Assembly: GCF_037076525.1 (NCBI RefSeq)
Contig: NZ_AP029018.1
Location: 62,001 to 126,000 of the forward strand
Direction: 5' to 3'
DNA: 64,000 nucleotides
Source: Selenomonas sp. TAMA-11512
Lineage (GTDB): Bacteria > Bacillota > Negativicutes > Selenomonadales > Selenomonadaceae
The position numbers and the translations under genes are program-made. Below the pieces are notes generated by a model. It saw only the letters and a list, made by a program, of their open reading frames with translations. It had not been told where the DNA came from and did no database searches. This document shows, in pieces, positions 43,910 to 52,971 of this stretch. Numbering within the stretch: the stretch's first letter is position 1; every line of letters begins with the position of its first letter.

Positions 43910-45613
43910 TCAGAGGACGGCGCTCAAGAGCGATTTCGTGTATTCGCTCGCGGGATTCTCGAGCACGCGGCTCGTCTCGCCCTGTTCGACGATGTGACCG
44001 TTCTGCATGATGAGGACGCGCGAAGCGATGGAGCTGACGAGCGGCAGATCATGCGAGATGAAGAGGAGACTCATCCCGTGCTCGCGCTGCAGGTGCAGGA
44101 GGAGGGAGATGATCTTCGCCTGCACGGAAACGTCGAGTGCGGATGTCGCCTCGTCGCAGATGAGGATCTCGGGGTGGACTGCCATGGCGCGAGCAATTGC
44201 GGCGCGCTGGCACTCGCCGCCGCTCATCTCGTGCGGATAGCGCTCGGCATAGGAGGCGGGAAGCCCGACTTCGTTGAGGAGCTCGGCGACGCGATGCTCC
44301 GTCTGACGCCCGTCGGGGGTGCAGAGACGGCAGATGGTCTCGCTGATCATCGCGCCGATTGTGCGGCGCGGGTTGAAGGAGCCGGGCGCGTCCTGAAACA
44401 CCATCTGGATGCGCGTATAGAGGGCGCGCCGCTCTTTGCCCGATGCGTGTGTGACGGGTCTGTTCCTGAAGAGGATATTCCCGCTCGTCGCCGTGTGCAG
44501 TCCCGTGATGAGCTTTGCGACGGTGGACTTGCCGCTGCCGCTCTCGCCGACAATGCCGAGGAGTTCGCGGCGCGCGAGGGAAAAGGAAATGCCGTCGACG
44601 GCCTGTGTCTGCCCCGCGGCGTCATCAAAGTACATGGAGACGTTTTCAAAGCGGATGAGCTCGGCGCTTCCGCCGCCGCGCTTCCCATGACTCGACGCAG
44701 GAAGGTGCGGATCGCGGTGCTTCTGTAAACGGGGGAAGCGGCGGGAGGGGAGGGTCGACAGGGAGACGCGGTGCAATGTCCTGCCCTCGGTGTGCAGCGC
44801 GTGGCTCCGCCGGTCGCAGCTGCCGATATGCGCGGCGGCGTACATCCGCGGGACCGCGGCGAGCAGGGATTTCGTATAGTCGTCCTGCGGATTTTCCAGC
44901 AGCTCCCGGGCGCCGCTCTGCTCGACGATGCGCCCGTCCTTCATGACGGCGACACGGTCGGCGATGTGCCGCACGACCCCGATGTTGTGCGTGATGAGGA
45001 GGATCGCCATGCCCGTCTGCTCCTTGAGGGCGCGCAGCTCATCGAGCACCTGCAGCTGCACCGTAGCGTCGAGCGCCGAGGTCGGCTCATCGGCGAGCAG
45101 CAGCTGCGGGCGCAGGATGACGGCAAGCGCGATGGCGGCGCGCTGCGCCATGCCGCCCGACAGCTCGAACGGATAGGCGGAGAGTACGCGGTCGATATCG
45201 GAAAAGCCCATACTGCCGAATATATCCGCGGCGCGTGCGTGAATTTCATCCGAGGAGAGCGCGGTGTGCGCGCGCATGGTTTCGGCGAGCTGCGTGCCGA
45301 TCCGCCGCGAGGGATTCAGTGACGCGCCTGCGTACTGGAACACCATCGCGAGCTCTGTGCCGTACAACCGCCGCCGCTCGGATTCTGAAAGCGAGGTGAT
45401 GTCCCGTCCCGCAAAGGCGACTGTGCCCGCGTGAATCTCGGTGGAGAGGCCGCGAATCTGTGCGACGGCTTTGAGCAGGGTGGACTTCCCGCTGCCGCTC
45501 TCGCCGACGATGCCGAGCACCTCGCCCGCATGAAGGCGCAGGCTGATGTCCTCGATGACAGCACTGCCGTTGTATCCTGCCGTCAGGTGGTCGATTCTCA
45601 GCAGTTCTTTCAT
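43910..45613 (-). CDS. Double ATPase of a peptide/nickel-type ABC importer
   Basis: The 567-residue protein contains two complete ATPase modules in tandem. The first has GESGSGKST near residue 37 and ELSGGMAQRAAIALA near 150. The second has GESGSGKST near 355 and EMSGGECQRAAIARA near 460. They correspond to DppD/OppD and DppF/OppF, normally separate proteins; fused forms such as GsiA exist. It should energise the two permeases upstream in the same operon. It lies 34 bases behind the binding-protein gene. Confidence 0.88.
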   Translation of the reverse strand: MKELLRIDHLTAGYNGSAVIEDISLRLHAGEVLGIVGESGSGKSTLLKAVAQIRGLSTEIHAGTVAFAGRDITSLSESERRRLYGTELAMVFQYAGASLNPSRRIGTQLAETMRAHTALSSDEIHARAADIFGSMGFSDIDRVLSAYPFELSGGMAQRAAIALAVILRPQLLLADEPTSALDATVQLQVLDELRALKEQTGMAILLITHNIGVVRHIADRVAVMKDGRIVEQSGARELLENPQDDYTKSLLAAVPRMYAAAHIGSCDRRSHALHTEGRTLHRVSLSTLPSRRFPRLQKHRDPHLPASSHGKRGGGSAELIRFENVSMYFDDAAGQTQAVDGISFSLARRELLGIVGESGSGKSTVAKLITGLHTATSGNILFRNRPVTHASGKERRALYTRIQMVFQDAPGSFNPRRTIGAMISETICRLCTPDGRQTEHRVAELLNEVGLPASYAERYPHEMSGGECQRAAIARAMAVHPEILICDEATSALDVSVQAKIISLLLHLQREHGMSLLFISHDLPLVSSIASRVLIMQNGHIVEQGETSRVLENPASEYTKSLLSAVL

Positions 45614-45647
45614 CGGTATGTGCTCCGCCGTAATATTGACAGGAACA

Positions 45648-47177
45648 TCACTTCTTATCCAGATCCTTTGTCACATGATAGTAGTCACTCGGGGTGCAGA
45701 GGAAGCCGGTGACATTCTTCGAGATACCGACCTGCATCGTGTGGAACCCGATGAAGTCCATCGCTGCATCGTCGATCACTTGCTGCTGAATGCGGTTGAC
45801 AAGCTCGACGCGCTTTGCCGGATCGAATGTGTTTGGCAGATCGGCAAGTGCCTGCTCGACCACGGGATTCGTGTAGTGTCCGAAGTTCGCAACGCCCTTT
45901 GCACTCAGTGCGTCGCGCAGGAAGGCATACGGGTCGCCCGTCGGCGTGGTGACGACGGAGTAAAGACCGATTTCAAAATCGCCCGGCTTGAAATACGTGG
46001 CTTTCTCATGTGAGACGATGTTGACGTTGATACCGATTTTTTTGAGCTGTGACTGCATCTCCGTTGCGATGCTTTCAATCATCAGGCGCTTGTAGATGCC
46101 CAGTTCGACGGTCAACGGCTTGCCGTTTTTCTCAACAATACCGTCGCCGTCCGTATCCGCATAGCCCGCTGCAGCAAGTACTTGCTTTGCCTTTTCGAGA
46201 TCGAAGGAGCGCGCTTTGAGTGCAGGATCACCATATGGAGTCGATGCAAGGAAGGCGCTGTTCGATGCTGTCATCGCGCCCTTGAGGTACTGATCAGCGA
46301 TGGTCTTCTTGTCCACGCCGTACATGATCGCCTGACGCACAGCGGGATCGGTGAGTTTTTCAAGGTTCATGTAGAGCTGATAGGTGCGTGTCTGCGGCGT
46401 GTTGATGACTGTGAGCTTATCGTCTGCGACAACGGTCTCTGCCGCCTCGGGAGTGAGTCCGAGCGCCACGTCGATCTCGCCCGATTTAAGCGCCATTGCG
46501 GTTGTGGCTACGTCTGCGATTTTCGTGTACTCTACACCGTCGACCTTCACCGCGCCGCCCCAATACTTCGGGTTCTTTTCCATCGTCGCTTTCTTGTCCG
46601 ACTCGAATGCGGTCAGGATGAATGGCCCCGTGCCAATGGGGGCATTGTCAAAGTCCTTCGTGCCGGAGACATCGAGAATGACAGCGTACGGGTCGCAGAG
46701 ATCGTTGACGAGGGTCGCATACGGCTCCTTCGTGCGAATCGTGAGAACGTTGCCATTCGCTGTGTATTCCGCATCCTTCAGATAGGAGGCGCGCTCGTTC
46801 AGCTCCGCCGTGCGCTCCAGGGAGGCGATGACCTTCTCTGCCGTCATCTTCTCGCCGTTCGAGAAGGTGACGTTGTCCTTCAGTGTGATACGCCATACGG
46901 TCGGCTCGACATTCTCCGCCTTCTCCGCGAGCCACGGCTGCGGCTTCATTTGCTCGTCCAGACGGAAGAGCGTCTCGCCCACGCCGTAGCGCACGGCATA
47001 CCAGCCGTTCCACTCCTTCGCAGGATCGAACGAGCCGCTCAGCACCGCGTTCATGCCTCCAACGTGGACGATCTTCTTGGTGTCGGATGCCGCTTGATCA
47101 GAGCCGCCGCAGCCGCTCACGGCAATCGGCATCGCAAGCAGAAATACGACGCATAGAATTTGAAAGAATCTGTTCAT
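45648..47177 (-). CDS. Family 5 solute-binding lipoprotein (peptide/nickel class)
   Basis: The 509-residue protein starts at ATG 47177, behind AGGAGGAACCCT. A lipoprotein signal precedes a cysteine in IAVSGCGG near residue 24. The SBP_bac_5 fold is shown by WLAEKAENVEPTVWRITLKD, the KVIASLERTAELN block and GTGPFILTAFESDKKA. Nickel, opines and short peptides are all carried by this class, so the substrate is open. In the operon order it lies between the permeases and the ATPase, an unusual place since binding proteins often come first. Confidence 0.87.
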   Translation of the reverse strand: MNRFFQILCVVFLLAMPIAVSGCGGSDQAASDTKKIVHVGGMNAVLSGSFDPAKEWNGWYAVRYGVGETLFRLDEQMKPQPWLAEKAENVEPTVWRITLKDNVTFSNGEKMTAEKVIASLERTAELNERASYLKDAEYTANGNVLTIRTKEPYATLVNDLCDPYAVILDVSGTKDFDNAPIGTGPFILTAFESDKKATMEKNPKYWGGAVKVDGVEYTKIADVATTAMALKSGEIDVALGLTPEAAETVVADDKLTVINTPQTRTYQLYMNLEKLTDPAVRQAIMYGVDKKTIADQYLKGAMTASNSAFLASTPYGDPALKARSFDLEKAKQVLAAAGYADTDGDGIVEKNGKPLTVELGIYKRLMIESIATEMQSQLKKIGINVNIVSHEKATYFKPGDFEIGLYSVVTTPTGDPYAFLRDALSAKGVANFGHYTNPVVEQALADLPNTFDPAKRVELVNRIQQQVIDDAAMDFIGFHTMQVGISKNVTGFLCTPSDYYHVTKDLDKK

Positions 47178-47232
47178 AGGGTTCCTCCTGTGGGGTAAAA
47201 TTATGGATATGGAAAAATATGGAGACGCGCAG

Positions 47233-48063
47233 CTATGCGCGTTTTTCCCTTGTCTTCGGGTCAAGCAGATCGCGCAGCTGATCACCGAACATGTTGAACA
47301 CCATCATGACGGCGACCATCGCCGCACTCGGGGCGAGCACCACGTGCGGCGACTGCTGGAGATACTTCTGCCCCTCGCTGATCATGGCGCCCCATTCGGC
47401 TGCGGGGATTTGGACACCGATGCCGAGATAGGAGAGCCCTGCAAGGCCCATCATCATCGTGCTGACGTGCAGGACGGCGGTGACGATGAGCGGCCCCGCG
47501 ATGTTCGGCAGGATATGTCCGAAGAGTATGCACAGGTCGCTGCAGCCCGAGAGACGTGCCGCGTGGATATAGGTCTCCTCCTTTACCGCGATTGTCGCGC
47601 CGCGCGCAATGCGTGCGTACTGCGTCCATGCGGTGAGGATGAGCGCGAGTACGGCGTTGAAGAGTCCGCCGCCGAGTACACCAGCGACAGCAATCGCGAG
47701 CACGATGTCGGGAAATGCCTGAAACACGTCGGTTATGCGCATGAGCACGCCGTCCGGCCGCCCGCGATAGTAGCCGGAGAGCAGACCGATCAGGCTGCCG
47801 AAGGTGCCCGCGATGAGGATGATGAAGATCGAGGCGAAGATGGATGTTCTCCCGCCCGCGAGAATGCGCGAGAGGATATCCCTGCCGTAGTTGTCCGTGC
47901 CGAGGAGGTGCGCCGCCGAGGGCGCCTTCAGGATCAGCTGCGAATCGGTTGCGTACGGATCGTACGGAGCGAGCTGTGCGGAGAAGAGACTCACGATGAG
48001 TATGAGCGCCGTGAGCAGCGCGAGTACGCGGAACAGGCGCGATGTTTTAAGAAAGAAAGACAT
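47233..48063 (-). CDS. ABC permease, DppC/NikC type
   Basis: The 276-residue protein has about six helices. The N-terminal segment carries the DppC-type APYDPYATD motif and LLGTDNYGRDILSRILAGGR. The EAA loop lies near residue 170 (AARLSGCSDLCILFGHILPN), where the ATPase docks. It should pair with the DppB/NikB-type permease whose stop is one base upstream. It starts at ATG 48063. Confidence 0.9.
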   Translation of the reverse strand: MSFFLKTSRLFRVLALLTALILIVSLFSAQLAPYDPYATDSQLILKAPSAAHLLGTDNYGRDILSRILAGGRTSIFASIFIILIAGTFGSLIGLLSGYYRGRPDGVLMRITDVFQAFPDIVLAIAVAGVLGGGLFNAVLALILTAWTQYARIARGATIAVKEETYIHAARLSGCSDLCILFGHILPNIAGPLIVTAVLHVSTMMMGLAGLSYLGIGVQIPAAEWGAMISEGQKYLQQSPHVVLAPSAAMVAVMMVFNMFGDQLRDLLDPKTREKRA

Positions 48064-48064
48064 C

Positions 48065-48997
48065 TTAGAGATCCTTGATTTTCGGATTGAAATAGCGGTA
48101 AGAGCAGTCGGCGATGAGGTTCACGAGGAAGAATGCGAGCGCCATCCAGACAACGACCGCCTGAATGACGGGATAGTCGCGGCTCGTGATCGCCGTCAAG
48201 AGAAGACTGCCGACGCCCGGCCAGTTAAAAATCGTCTCGATGATGACCGTCCCGCCGAGCAGCGAGCCGACAGAGATGCCCGTGAGGGTGATGACGATCA
48301 CCATGATGTTTTTAAGCACGTTGCAGAACAGGATGACGCGCTCCGATATACCGCGTGCGCGCAGACCGATGACGTAGTCCTTCGCCAGCTCGTCGAGGGC
48401 CGCCGCTCGGATTTGACGGATGTAGCGCGCGGACATGACGAGAGCGAGGGACAGCGCGGGCAGCACCATGCCGATGGGCTTCGTTGCTCCCAGCACGGGA
48501 ATCCAGCCGAGCTGATACGAAAAGACGAACATGAGGACAAGCCCGATAATGAAGCCGGGTGTCGCGTTCAGAGCGAAGGTCAGGAGACGGACAAAATAGT
48601 CCATACGACTGTTGCGGCAGGCGGCAATGGCGATGCCGAGCGGCAGCGAGATGACGAGCGTGAGAAGCATTGCCGCACCAGCCATGCGCAGGGTGTAAGG
48701 GACGGCTTTCCAAAAGGCCGCTGCGACGGGAAGATCCGTTATGTAGGAGGTCCCCATATCGCCCTGCAAAAAGGCGGTCAGCCAGTGCACGTACTGTACG
48801 AGAAACGGCTGATCGAGCCCCATCTCCGCGCGCATCCGGGCGACAAGCTGCGGATCGGCGGCGATGCCGCCCGCGGAGAGGCGGATGCCGACGGGGTCGC
48901 CGGGGGCGATGTGGATGAGGGTAAATGAGAGCAGAGTGATGCCGAAAAAGACGGGGATGAATTGCAGGCATCGCGCAAGAAGCATTCTTCGTGTCAT
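48065..48997 (-). CDS. ABC permease, DppB/NikB type, first gene of the operon
   Basis: The 310-residue protein begins TRRMLLARCLQFIPVFFGIT and contains HIAPGDPVGIRL, the family N-terminal block. An EAA loop (RARGISERVILFCNVLKN) lies near residue 200 and about six helices are seen. The ATG at 48997 is chosen because GGAGACC precedes it; ATG codons at 49009 and 49021 are also open. It is the first gene of the operon, followed by permease, binding protein and double ATPase. Confidence 0.88.
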   Translation of the reverse strand: MTRRMLLARCLQFIPVFFGITLLSFTLIHIAPGDPVGIRLSAGGIAADPQLVARMRAEMGLDQPFLVQYVHWLTAFLQGDMGTSYITDLPVAAAFWKAVPYTLRMAGAAMLLTLVISLPLGIAIAACRNSRMDYFVRLLTFALNATPGFIIGLVLMFVFSYQLGWIPVLGATKPIGMVLPALSLALVMSARYIRQIRAAALDELAKDYVIGLRARGISERVILFCNVLKNIMVIVITLTGISVGSLLGGTVIIETIFNWPGVGSLLLTAITSRDYPVIQAVVVWMALAFFLVNLIADCSYRYFNPKIKDL

Positions 48998-49261
48998 AGG
49001 GGTCTCCATTATACTTTGCATGTGGGCATGCAGGGGGATACGAGAAGAAAATAGTTATTTTCACAAGCGATCTATTATCAAATAGATTTTAAGTATACTT
49101 CCATATACGCAATTTGTCAATCCTTTGTCTGAACATTTCATGTATTTATAGCGGCAAACCGAGGGGGGCGCAGTTCTTCTCGACAGCGTCCGCTTTATGC
49201 AGGGGGAATGCATGCGGAGGAAGGACTACGGTTTCATAATCAATATTGCGGCAGCCTCTGC

Positions 49262-49436
49262 TTAGATATGCTTGATCGAGGCTACTACAATATTTGACAG
49301 AGAACCAAAAGCCTTGAAGATTCCTGCTTCAGCAAGATATGCTTTTACGATCCTCAGTTTACAGTCCATACTGTATTTTCCATAATAAGATACCCCCAAA
49401 AGTTAGATTTTCTAAGTCTGACTTTTGGGGGTCAAA
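49262..49436 (-). mobile_element. IS3-family remnant: one terminal repeat plus the start of the first transposase frame
   Basis: On the reverse strand the segment opens TGACCCCCAAAAGTCAGAC, the TGA-CCCCC-AAAAGT type of end common in IS3 elements. A frame then starts at 49369 and reads MDCKLRIVKAYLAEAGIFKA before stopping at 49262, like the start of an IS3 OrfA helix-turn-helix protein. The rest of the element is gone. The hairpin ACCCCCAAAAGTTAGA/TCTGACTTTTGGGGGT (49392-49432) may now serve as terminator of the permease gene. No gene is seen from 49022 to 49261. Confidence 0.5.
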
Positions 49437-49483
49437 TCAGTCACGACATCGCGTGAATTCCTTTTATTTTGTGGGAGTTTGTA

Positions 49484-50920
49484 TTATCCGTTGATCTGCT
49501 TGAGGATTTGTTCATCCGCCGCGGCATCGGGCAGAATTCGATAGATGACAATATAGACGATGAAGGAGATGATCATCGCAAAGACACCGGACGGGAACTC
49601 ACCGGGCAGCGTTACGCCGTACGAGCAGTAGAGAGCAATCGCGGCACCGACAGCGAAGGAGAGAAGTCCCGCCCAGCGGATGGCGGGCTGATAGGGCAGT
49701 GCTGCCGCATTGTACTTTCGATGACGCCCGGATACGAAGTAATCCGCCAGAATCGGAGATGCAATGGGCGGGCCCATGATGCCAAGTACGTTGATGAAGT
49801 CCGCGAAGAAGAGCTGATAGAATGCAAGACTCCCGAGAATCGATCCGAGGACGCCGATGACAATGACAACCTGCCTGCGGCTTACATCGAACCCGTACGA
49901 CCGAAGAACTGGCCCTGTGTAGAGTGCATTGCAGTAGAGCTCGCCATTGTCTGTTGTCCAGAGCGCGGATGTCCATACAATGATGCCAAGAATTGCTACC
50001 GGAATGCTGACCTGCAGCATATACATCACATAGTTAAAGTCGCCCGTCTGAACGGCGCCAATATAGCCGACGACGTTCAGAATCGGATTGGTGAAGATAA
50101 AGCATGCTGCTGCGCACCACCAAACGGCGCGGATGTTTTTGTTGAAGCGGAAGAGCTCGGTTCCCATGATGGCACCCGCAATCCAGCTTCCGACGACCGC
50201 CGTAATCGCGGTACCCATGCTCATGCCGCTGAGCATGCCCGCCTTGCTGAGGAATGGAGACAGCCCGCCCGCCTGGGAGATATAGACGAACCCCATGACG
50301 ATGGCGACGATCATAATGAACGGTGCGAAGATGTTGGCGACCTTCTCGATCGCGCCCATTCCGCGGACAGCCGTATAAGTAAATATGAGACCCCAGACGA
50401 ATGTAGAGAGGAACTCCTCCAGTGTAATCGCCGCAACCCCGTGGAAGCCGTGGGCATTCGGGTCAAAAACGACCACGCCGGACGGATTCCCGATCCATGC
50501 GCCCCAAATCTGCCCGATCATGCCCGCGATGCTTGCAAACCAGCCGAGTGTCATCAGCGACATCATGGCGAGCGGCAGGGTAGAACCACGTTCACCATAG
50601 CTGAAGCGGCAGAGCAGGGATAGGTTGTATCCGGTCTTTTGTGAGGCGATCCCGAGGAAGGAGGTCAGGAAAAACAGAAAACCCATCCCAAGCGCAACGG
50701 AAAGAAATGCTGCGAGCGGAGGCAGTCCTGCACCGCCTTGTCCTCCGATCTGTCCGCCGACGACAAGACCTGTCACAACGTAGCCAAAGCCGATCCAAAC
50801 CATGAGTTGATCTTTTGTAGAATGCCGCTTGCTCATAGGAACAGGTTCTGACATGAATTCCTGGTCGTCGTGAGATTCATTACGCAGGGCAGTCTCTTTC
50901 ACAGAGAATTCTCTATCCAT
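49484..50920 (-). CDS. NCS1-family cytosine/purine-type permease (CodB-like)
   Basis: The 478-residue protein has twelve likely helices. NCS1 landmarks are VWIGFGYVVTGLVVGGQIG in helix 1, GYNLSLLCRFSYGERGS near residue 95, and GPPIASPILADYFVSGR near 385. Members carry cytosine, allantoin, hydantoins or related heterocycles with protons or sodium. It is divergent from a GntR regulator and close to a creatininase-family hydrolase, so the substrate is probably an N-heterocycle. The choice is open. Confidence 0.85.
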   Translation of the reverse strand: MDREFSVKETALRNESHDDQEFMSEPVPMSKRHSTKDQLMVWIGFGYVVTGLVVGGQIGGQGGAGLPPLAAFLSVALGMGFLFFLTSFLGIASQKTGYNLSLLCRFSYGERGSTLPLAMMSLMTLGWFASIAGMIGQIWGAWIGNPSGVVVFDPNAHGFHGVAAITLEEFLSTFVWGLIFTYTAVRGMGAIEKVANIFAPFIMIVAIVMGFVYISQAGGLSPFLSKAGMLSGMSMGTAITAVVGSWIAGAIMGTELFRFNKNIRAVWWCAAACFIFTNPILNVVGYIGAVQTGDFNYVMYMLQVSIPVAILGIIVWTSALWTTDNGELYCNALYTGPVLRSYGFDVSRRQVVIVIGVLGSILGSLAFYQLFFADFINVLGIMGPPIASPILADYFVSGRHRKYNAAALPYQPAIRWAGLLSFAVGAAIALYCSYGVTLPGEFPSGVFAMIISFIVYIVIYRILPDAAADEQILKQING

Positions 50921-51031
50921 TATCTTACCTCCTTATCATATTCTAGAAAGAGCGCTGACTGTAAGATCATCTGCCATTACCTCCTTAGCGATTGCTGCAA
51001 TTGTGAAAAAATGATGACTTTTAAATTATGC

Positions 51032-51058
51032 GAAGAATATTTTAAAGATATATTCTTC
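51032..51058. promoter_or_regulatory. Inverted repeat, candidate GntR operator
   Basis: GAAGAATAT-N9-ATATTCTTC is a perfect 9-bp inverted repeat midway between the divergent permease and GntR genes. Confidence 0.5.
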
Positions 51059-51155
51059 ATATATTTATCATGATACGTAAAAGTTGTATAAATGTCAATA
51101 AGTACTTGCAAGAATTATTGGAAAAATTTGTTAAATACATTGAAAATATTTTTGC

Positions 51156-51184
51156 TTGAAAAACTGAAACAATCAAGGTATACT
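51156..51184 (+). promoter_or_regulatory. Promoter of the GntR gene
   Basis: TTGAAA at 51156-51161 and TATACT at 51179-51184 are 17 bases apart, 45 bases before the start codon. Confidence 0.6.
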
Positions 51185-51229
51185 AAAAAAAGATTCGATT
51201 ATTCTGAATGTAGAACGGGAAGGTGTATT

Positions 51230-51943
51230 ATGGACGCTGAACAACCCCAAAAACCTTCTATTACTTCGACTGTTCTGGGGGCTCTGCGCAAAGAAATTTG
51301 CAGCAACGTATATTCAGATGGGCAGTTTATCACGGAGGTCGAAGTTTCGCAGAAGTATGGAGTCAGCAAAACACCTGCGAGAGAGGCGTTAACCATCCTT
51401 TGTCAAGAAAATCTGATGCATAAGATTCCCCGCAAAGGATATATGGTCAAGAAGCTGACACTGGAGGAGCTGCGTAAACTCTATCAGTTTCGTGATATTT
51501 TGGAGAGAGCATCCGTTGAATTTGCTGTTCGGCATGCCGACGATGAGGAGATTTGGAAGCTTGAGGAGTTGGCAAACGTTTCGATAGACACAGAAGGTCC
51601 CGAGTGGATCCGGGAATATCATCGAGCGAATACGGCATTCCATATCGGGATGGCGGCATTGACTCAGAACGACTATTTAGTGGATGCGCTTCGCAAGGTA
51701 CTGAACATCCTGCAGCGTGATCTTATCGAGGATATGAAATATATCGGCGTTGAGAAAACGCTTGGCGCGCATAAACTCATCGTGGAAGCAATCAAGGCGC
51801 GCGATCTTGAGACGGCGTTGCGCATCTCTACGGAGCAGATCAATATCATCGACCGCAAAACGCAGATCTTCCTGACCGCATATGCATCTGAATTGACATA
51901 TCATGGTCAGCAGGACGCGCGTTATTGCATAAATAATGAGTAG
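51230..51943 (+). CDS. GntR-family regulator (FCD type)
   Basis: The 237-residue protein starts at ATG 51230 behind GGGAAGGTG. The helix-turn-helix is at residues 13-75 (YSDGQFITEVEVSQKYGVSK, TPAREALTILCQENL, RKGYMVKKL). An all-helical FCD effector domain follows (YQFRDILERASVEFAVRH and YHRANTAFHIGMAAL), whose histidines hold a metal or ligand. It is divergent from the NCS1 permease and 61 bases before the creatininase-family gene, so it probably regulates both. Confidence 0.88.
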   Translation: MDAEQPQKPSITSTVLGALRKEICSNVYSDGQFITEVEVSQKYGVSKTPAREALTILCQENLMHKIPRKGYMVKKLTLEELRKLYQFRDILERASVEFAVRHADDEEIWKLEELANVSIDTEGPEWIREYHRANTAFHIGMAALTQNDYLVDALRKVLNILQRDLIEDMKYIGVEKTLGAHKLIVEAIKARDLETALRISTEQINIIDRKTQIFLTAYASELTYHGQQDARYCINNE

Positions 51944-52004
51944 CGGCAGCCGATCGAGTGTTGCCGACACTGCTCGCATCATACGGTACAAAGGAGGAAG
52001 TGCC

Positions 52005-52760
52005 ATGTTAAACGAATTGTGGAAAATGACAGCCCATCAGGTAAAAGAGGGGAATTTTAAAAAGGCCGTGCTTGCTGTCGGTGCCTGTGAAGCACATGGC
52101 CAGCATTTGGCTGAAGGGTGCGATACGATCGTTTCCTATAAGCTGGGGAAGGCGATCGCGGACGAGCTCGGCGATATGCTTGTGCTGCCGCCGATCCCGG
52201 TCGGATACAGCGGCCATTACGATTCCTTCCCCTTTACGCTGACCCTGCAGTATGATACGGTGACGCAGGTGATTTATGATATTGTCGAGTCGGTGCTCCG
52301 CAACGGCATCGATACGATCATGATCATCAACGGGCATGACGGCAATATCGCACCGATTGAGGTAGCCTCACGCAAGATCAAGGAGAAGTATCCCCATGCG
52401 CGCATTGCCGCGCTTGACCAGTGGTGGGTCACGGCGGGCGAGCTTCTGCCCAAAGGAACCTTTGAGGTCTGGAACGGACTCGGCCATGCGGGCGAGGGCG
52501 AGACCTCAATTGCCTACTATCTCTTCCCCGAGTGGTGTGAGCCGGAGCAGGCAACCTGCCGTGTACCGAAGAATCTGCCGGATCTTATGGGGATTAAGTG
52601 GGACTTCTCCGAGCTTACCAACACGGCGCAGACCGGCGATGCAACGAAGGGAACGGCAGAGAAGGGCGAGAAGATGTTCAAAATTCTGCTCGAGTACTGC
52701 ACAAAGACAATGAAGCAGCTTGACGCCGCAAACTGGAACTTTGAGGCGGAGCGTAAATAA
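52005..52760 (+). CDS. Creatininase-family amidohydrolase
   Basis: The 251-residue protein starts at ATG 52005, behind AAAGGAGGAAG. Metal ligands of the creatininase fold are seen in CEAHGQHLAEGCDT near residue 32 and in MIINGHDGNIAP near 110. A glutamate follows in GHAGEGETS near 170. The family includes creatinine amidohydrolase and enzymes that open formamide or lactam bonds in pterin and mycofactocin pathways. Together with the nearby heterocycle permease it may open a ring amide. Its true substrate is not shown. Confidence 0.85.
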   Translation: MLNELWKMTAHQVKEGNFKKAVLAVGACEAHGQHLAEGCDTIVSYKLGKAIADELGDMLVLPPIPVGYSGHYDSFPFTLTLQYDTVTQVIYDIVESVLRNGIDTIMIINGHDGNIAPIEVASRKIKEKYPHARIAALDQWWVTAGELLPKGTFEVWNGLGHAGEGETSIAYYLFPEWCEPEQATCRVPKNLPDLMGIKWDFSELTNTAQTGDATKGTAEKGEKMFKILLEYCTKTMKQLDAANWNFEAERK

Positions 52761-52779
52761 TAGGCATCTGCCAAGCAGA

Positions 52780-52817
52780 AGGCGCATGAAGTTTTTACTT
52801 CGTGCGCCTGTCCTTTT
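52780..52817 (+). terminator. Terminator behind the creatininase-family gene
   Basis: AGGCGCATGAAG pairs with CTTCGTGCGCCT and is followed by GTCCTTTTA. Confidence 0.75.
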
Positions 52818-52910
52818 ATACTCGAGATAGGGCAATATAACCGCGAATATACTTTAAATTTTTCCTGATAAAACATGACCGACGGTCATCACATCTGTCC
52901 ACGTCGGCAG

Positions 52911-52952
52911 AAAACCCCGCACATCGGAGCGTTTCCCGACGTGCGGGGTTTT
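52911..52952 (-). terminator. Terminator of the aldolase gene
   Basis: AAAACCCCGCAC and GTGCGGGGTTTT form a strong stem, 19 bases behind the aldolase stop on the reverse strand. Confidence 0.8.
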
Positions 52953-52971
52953 GCCTGTGAGGGCATCCCGA

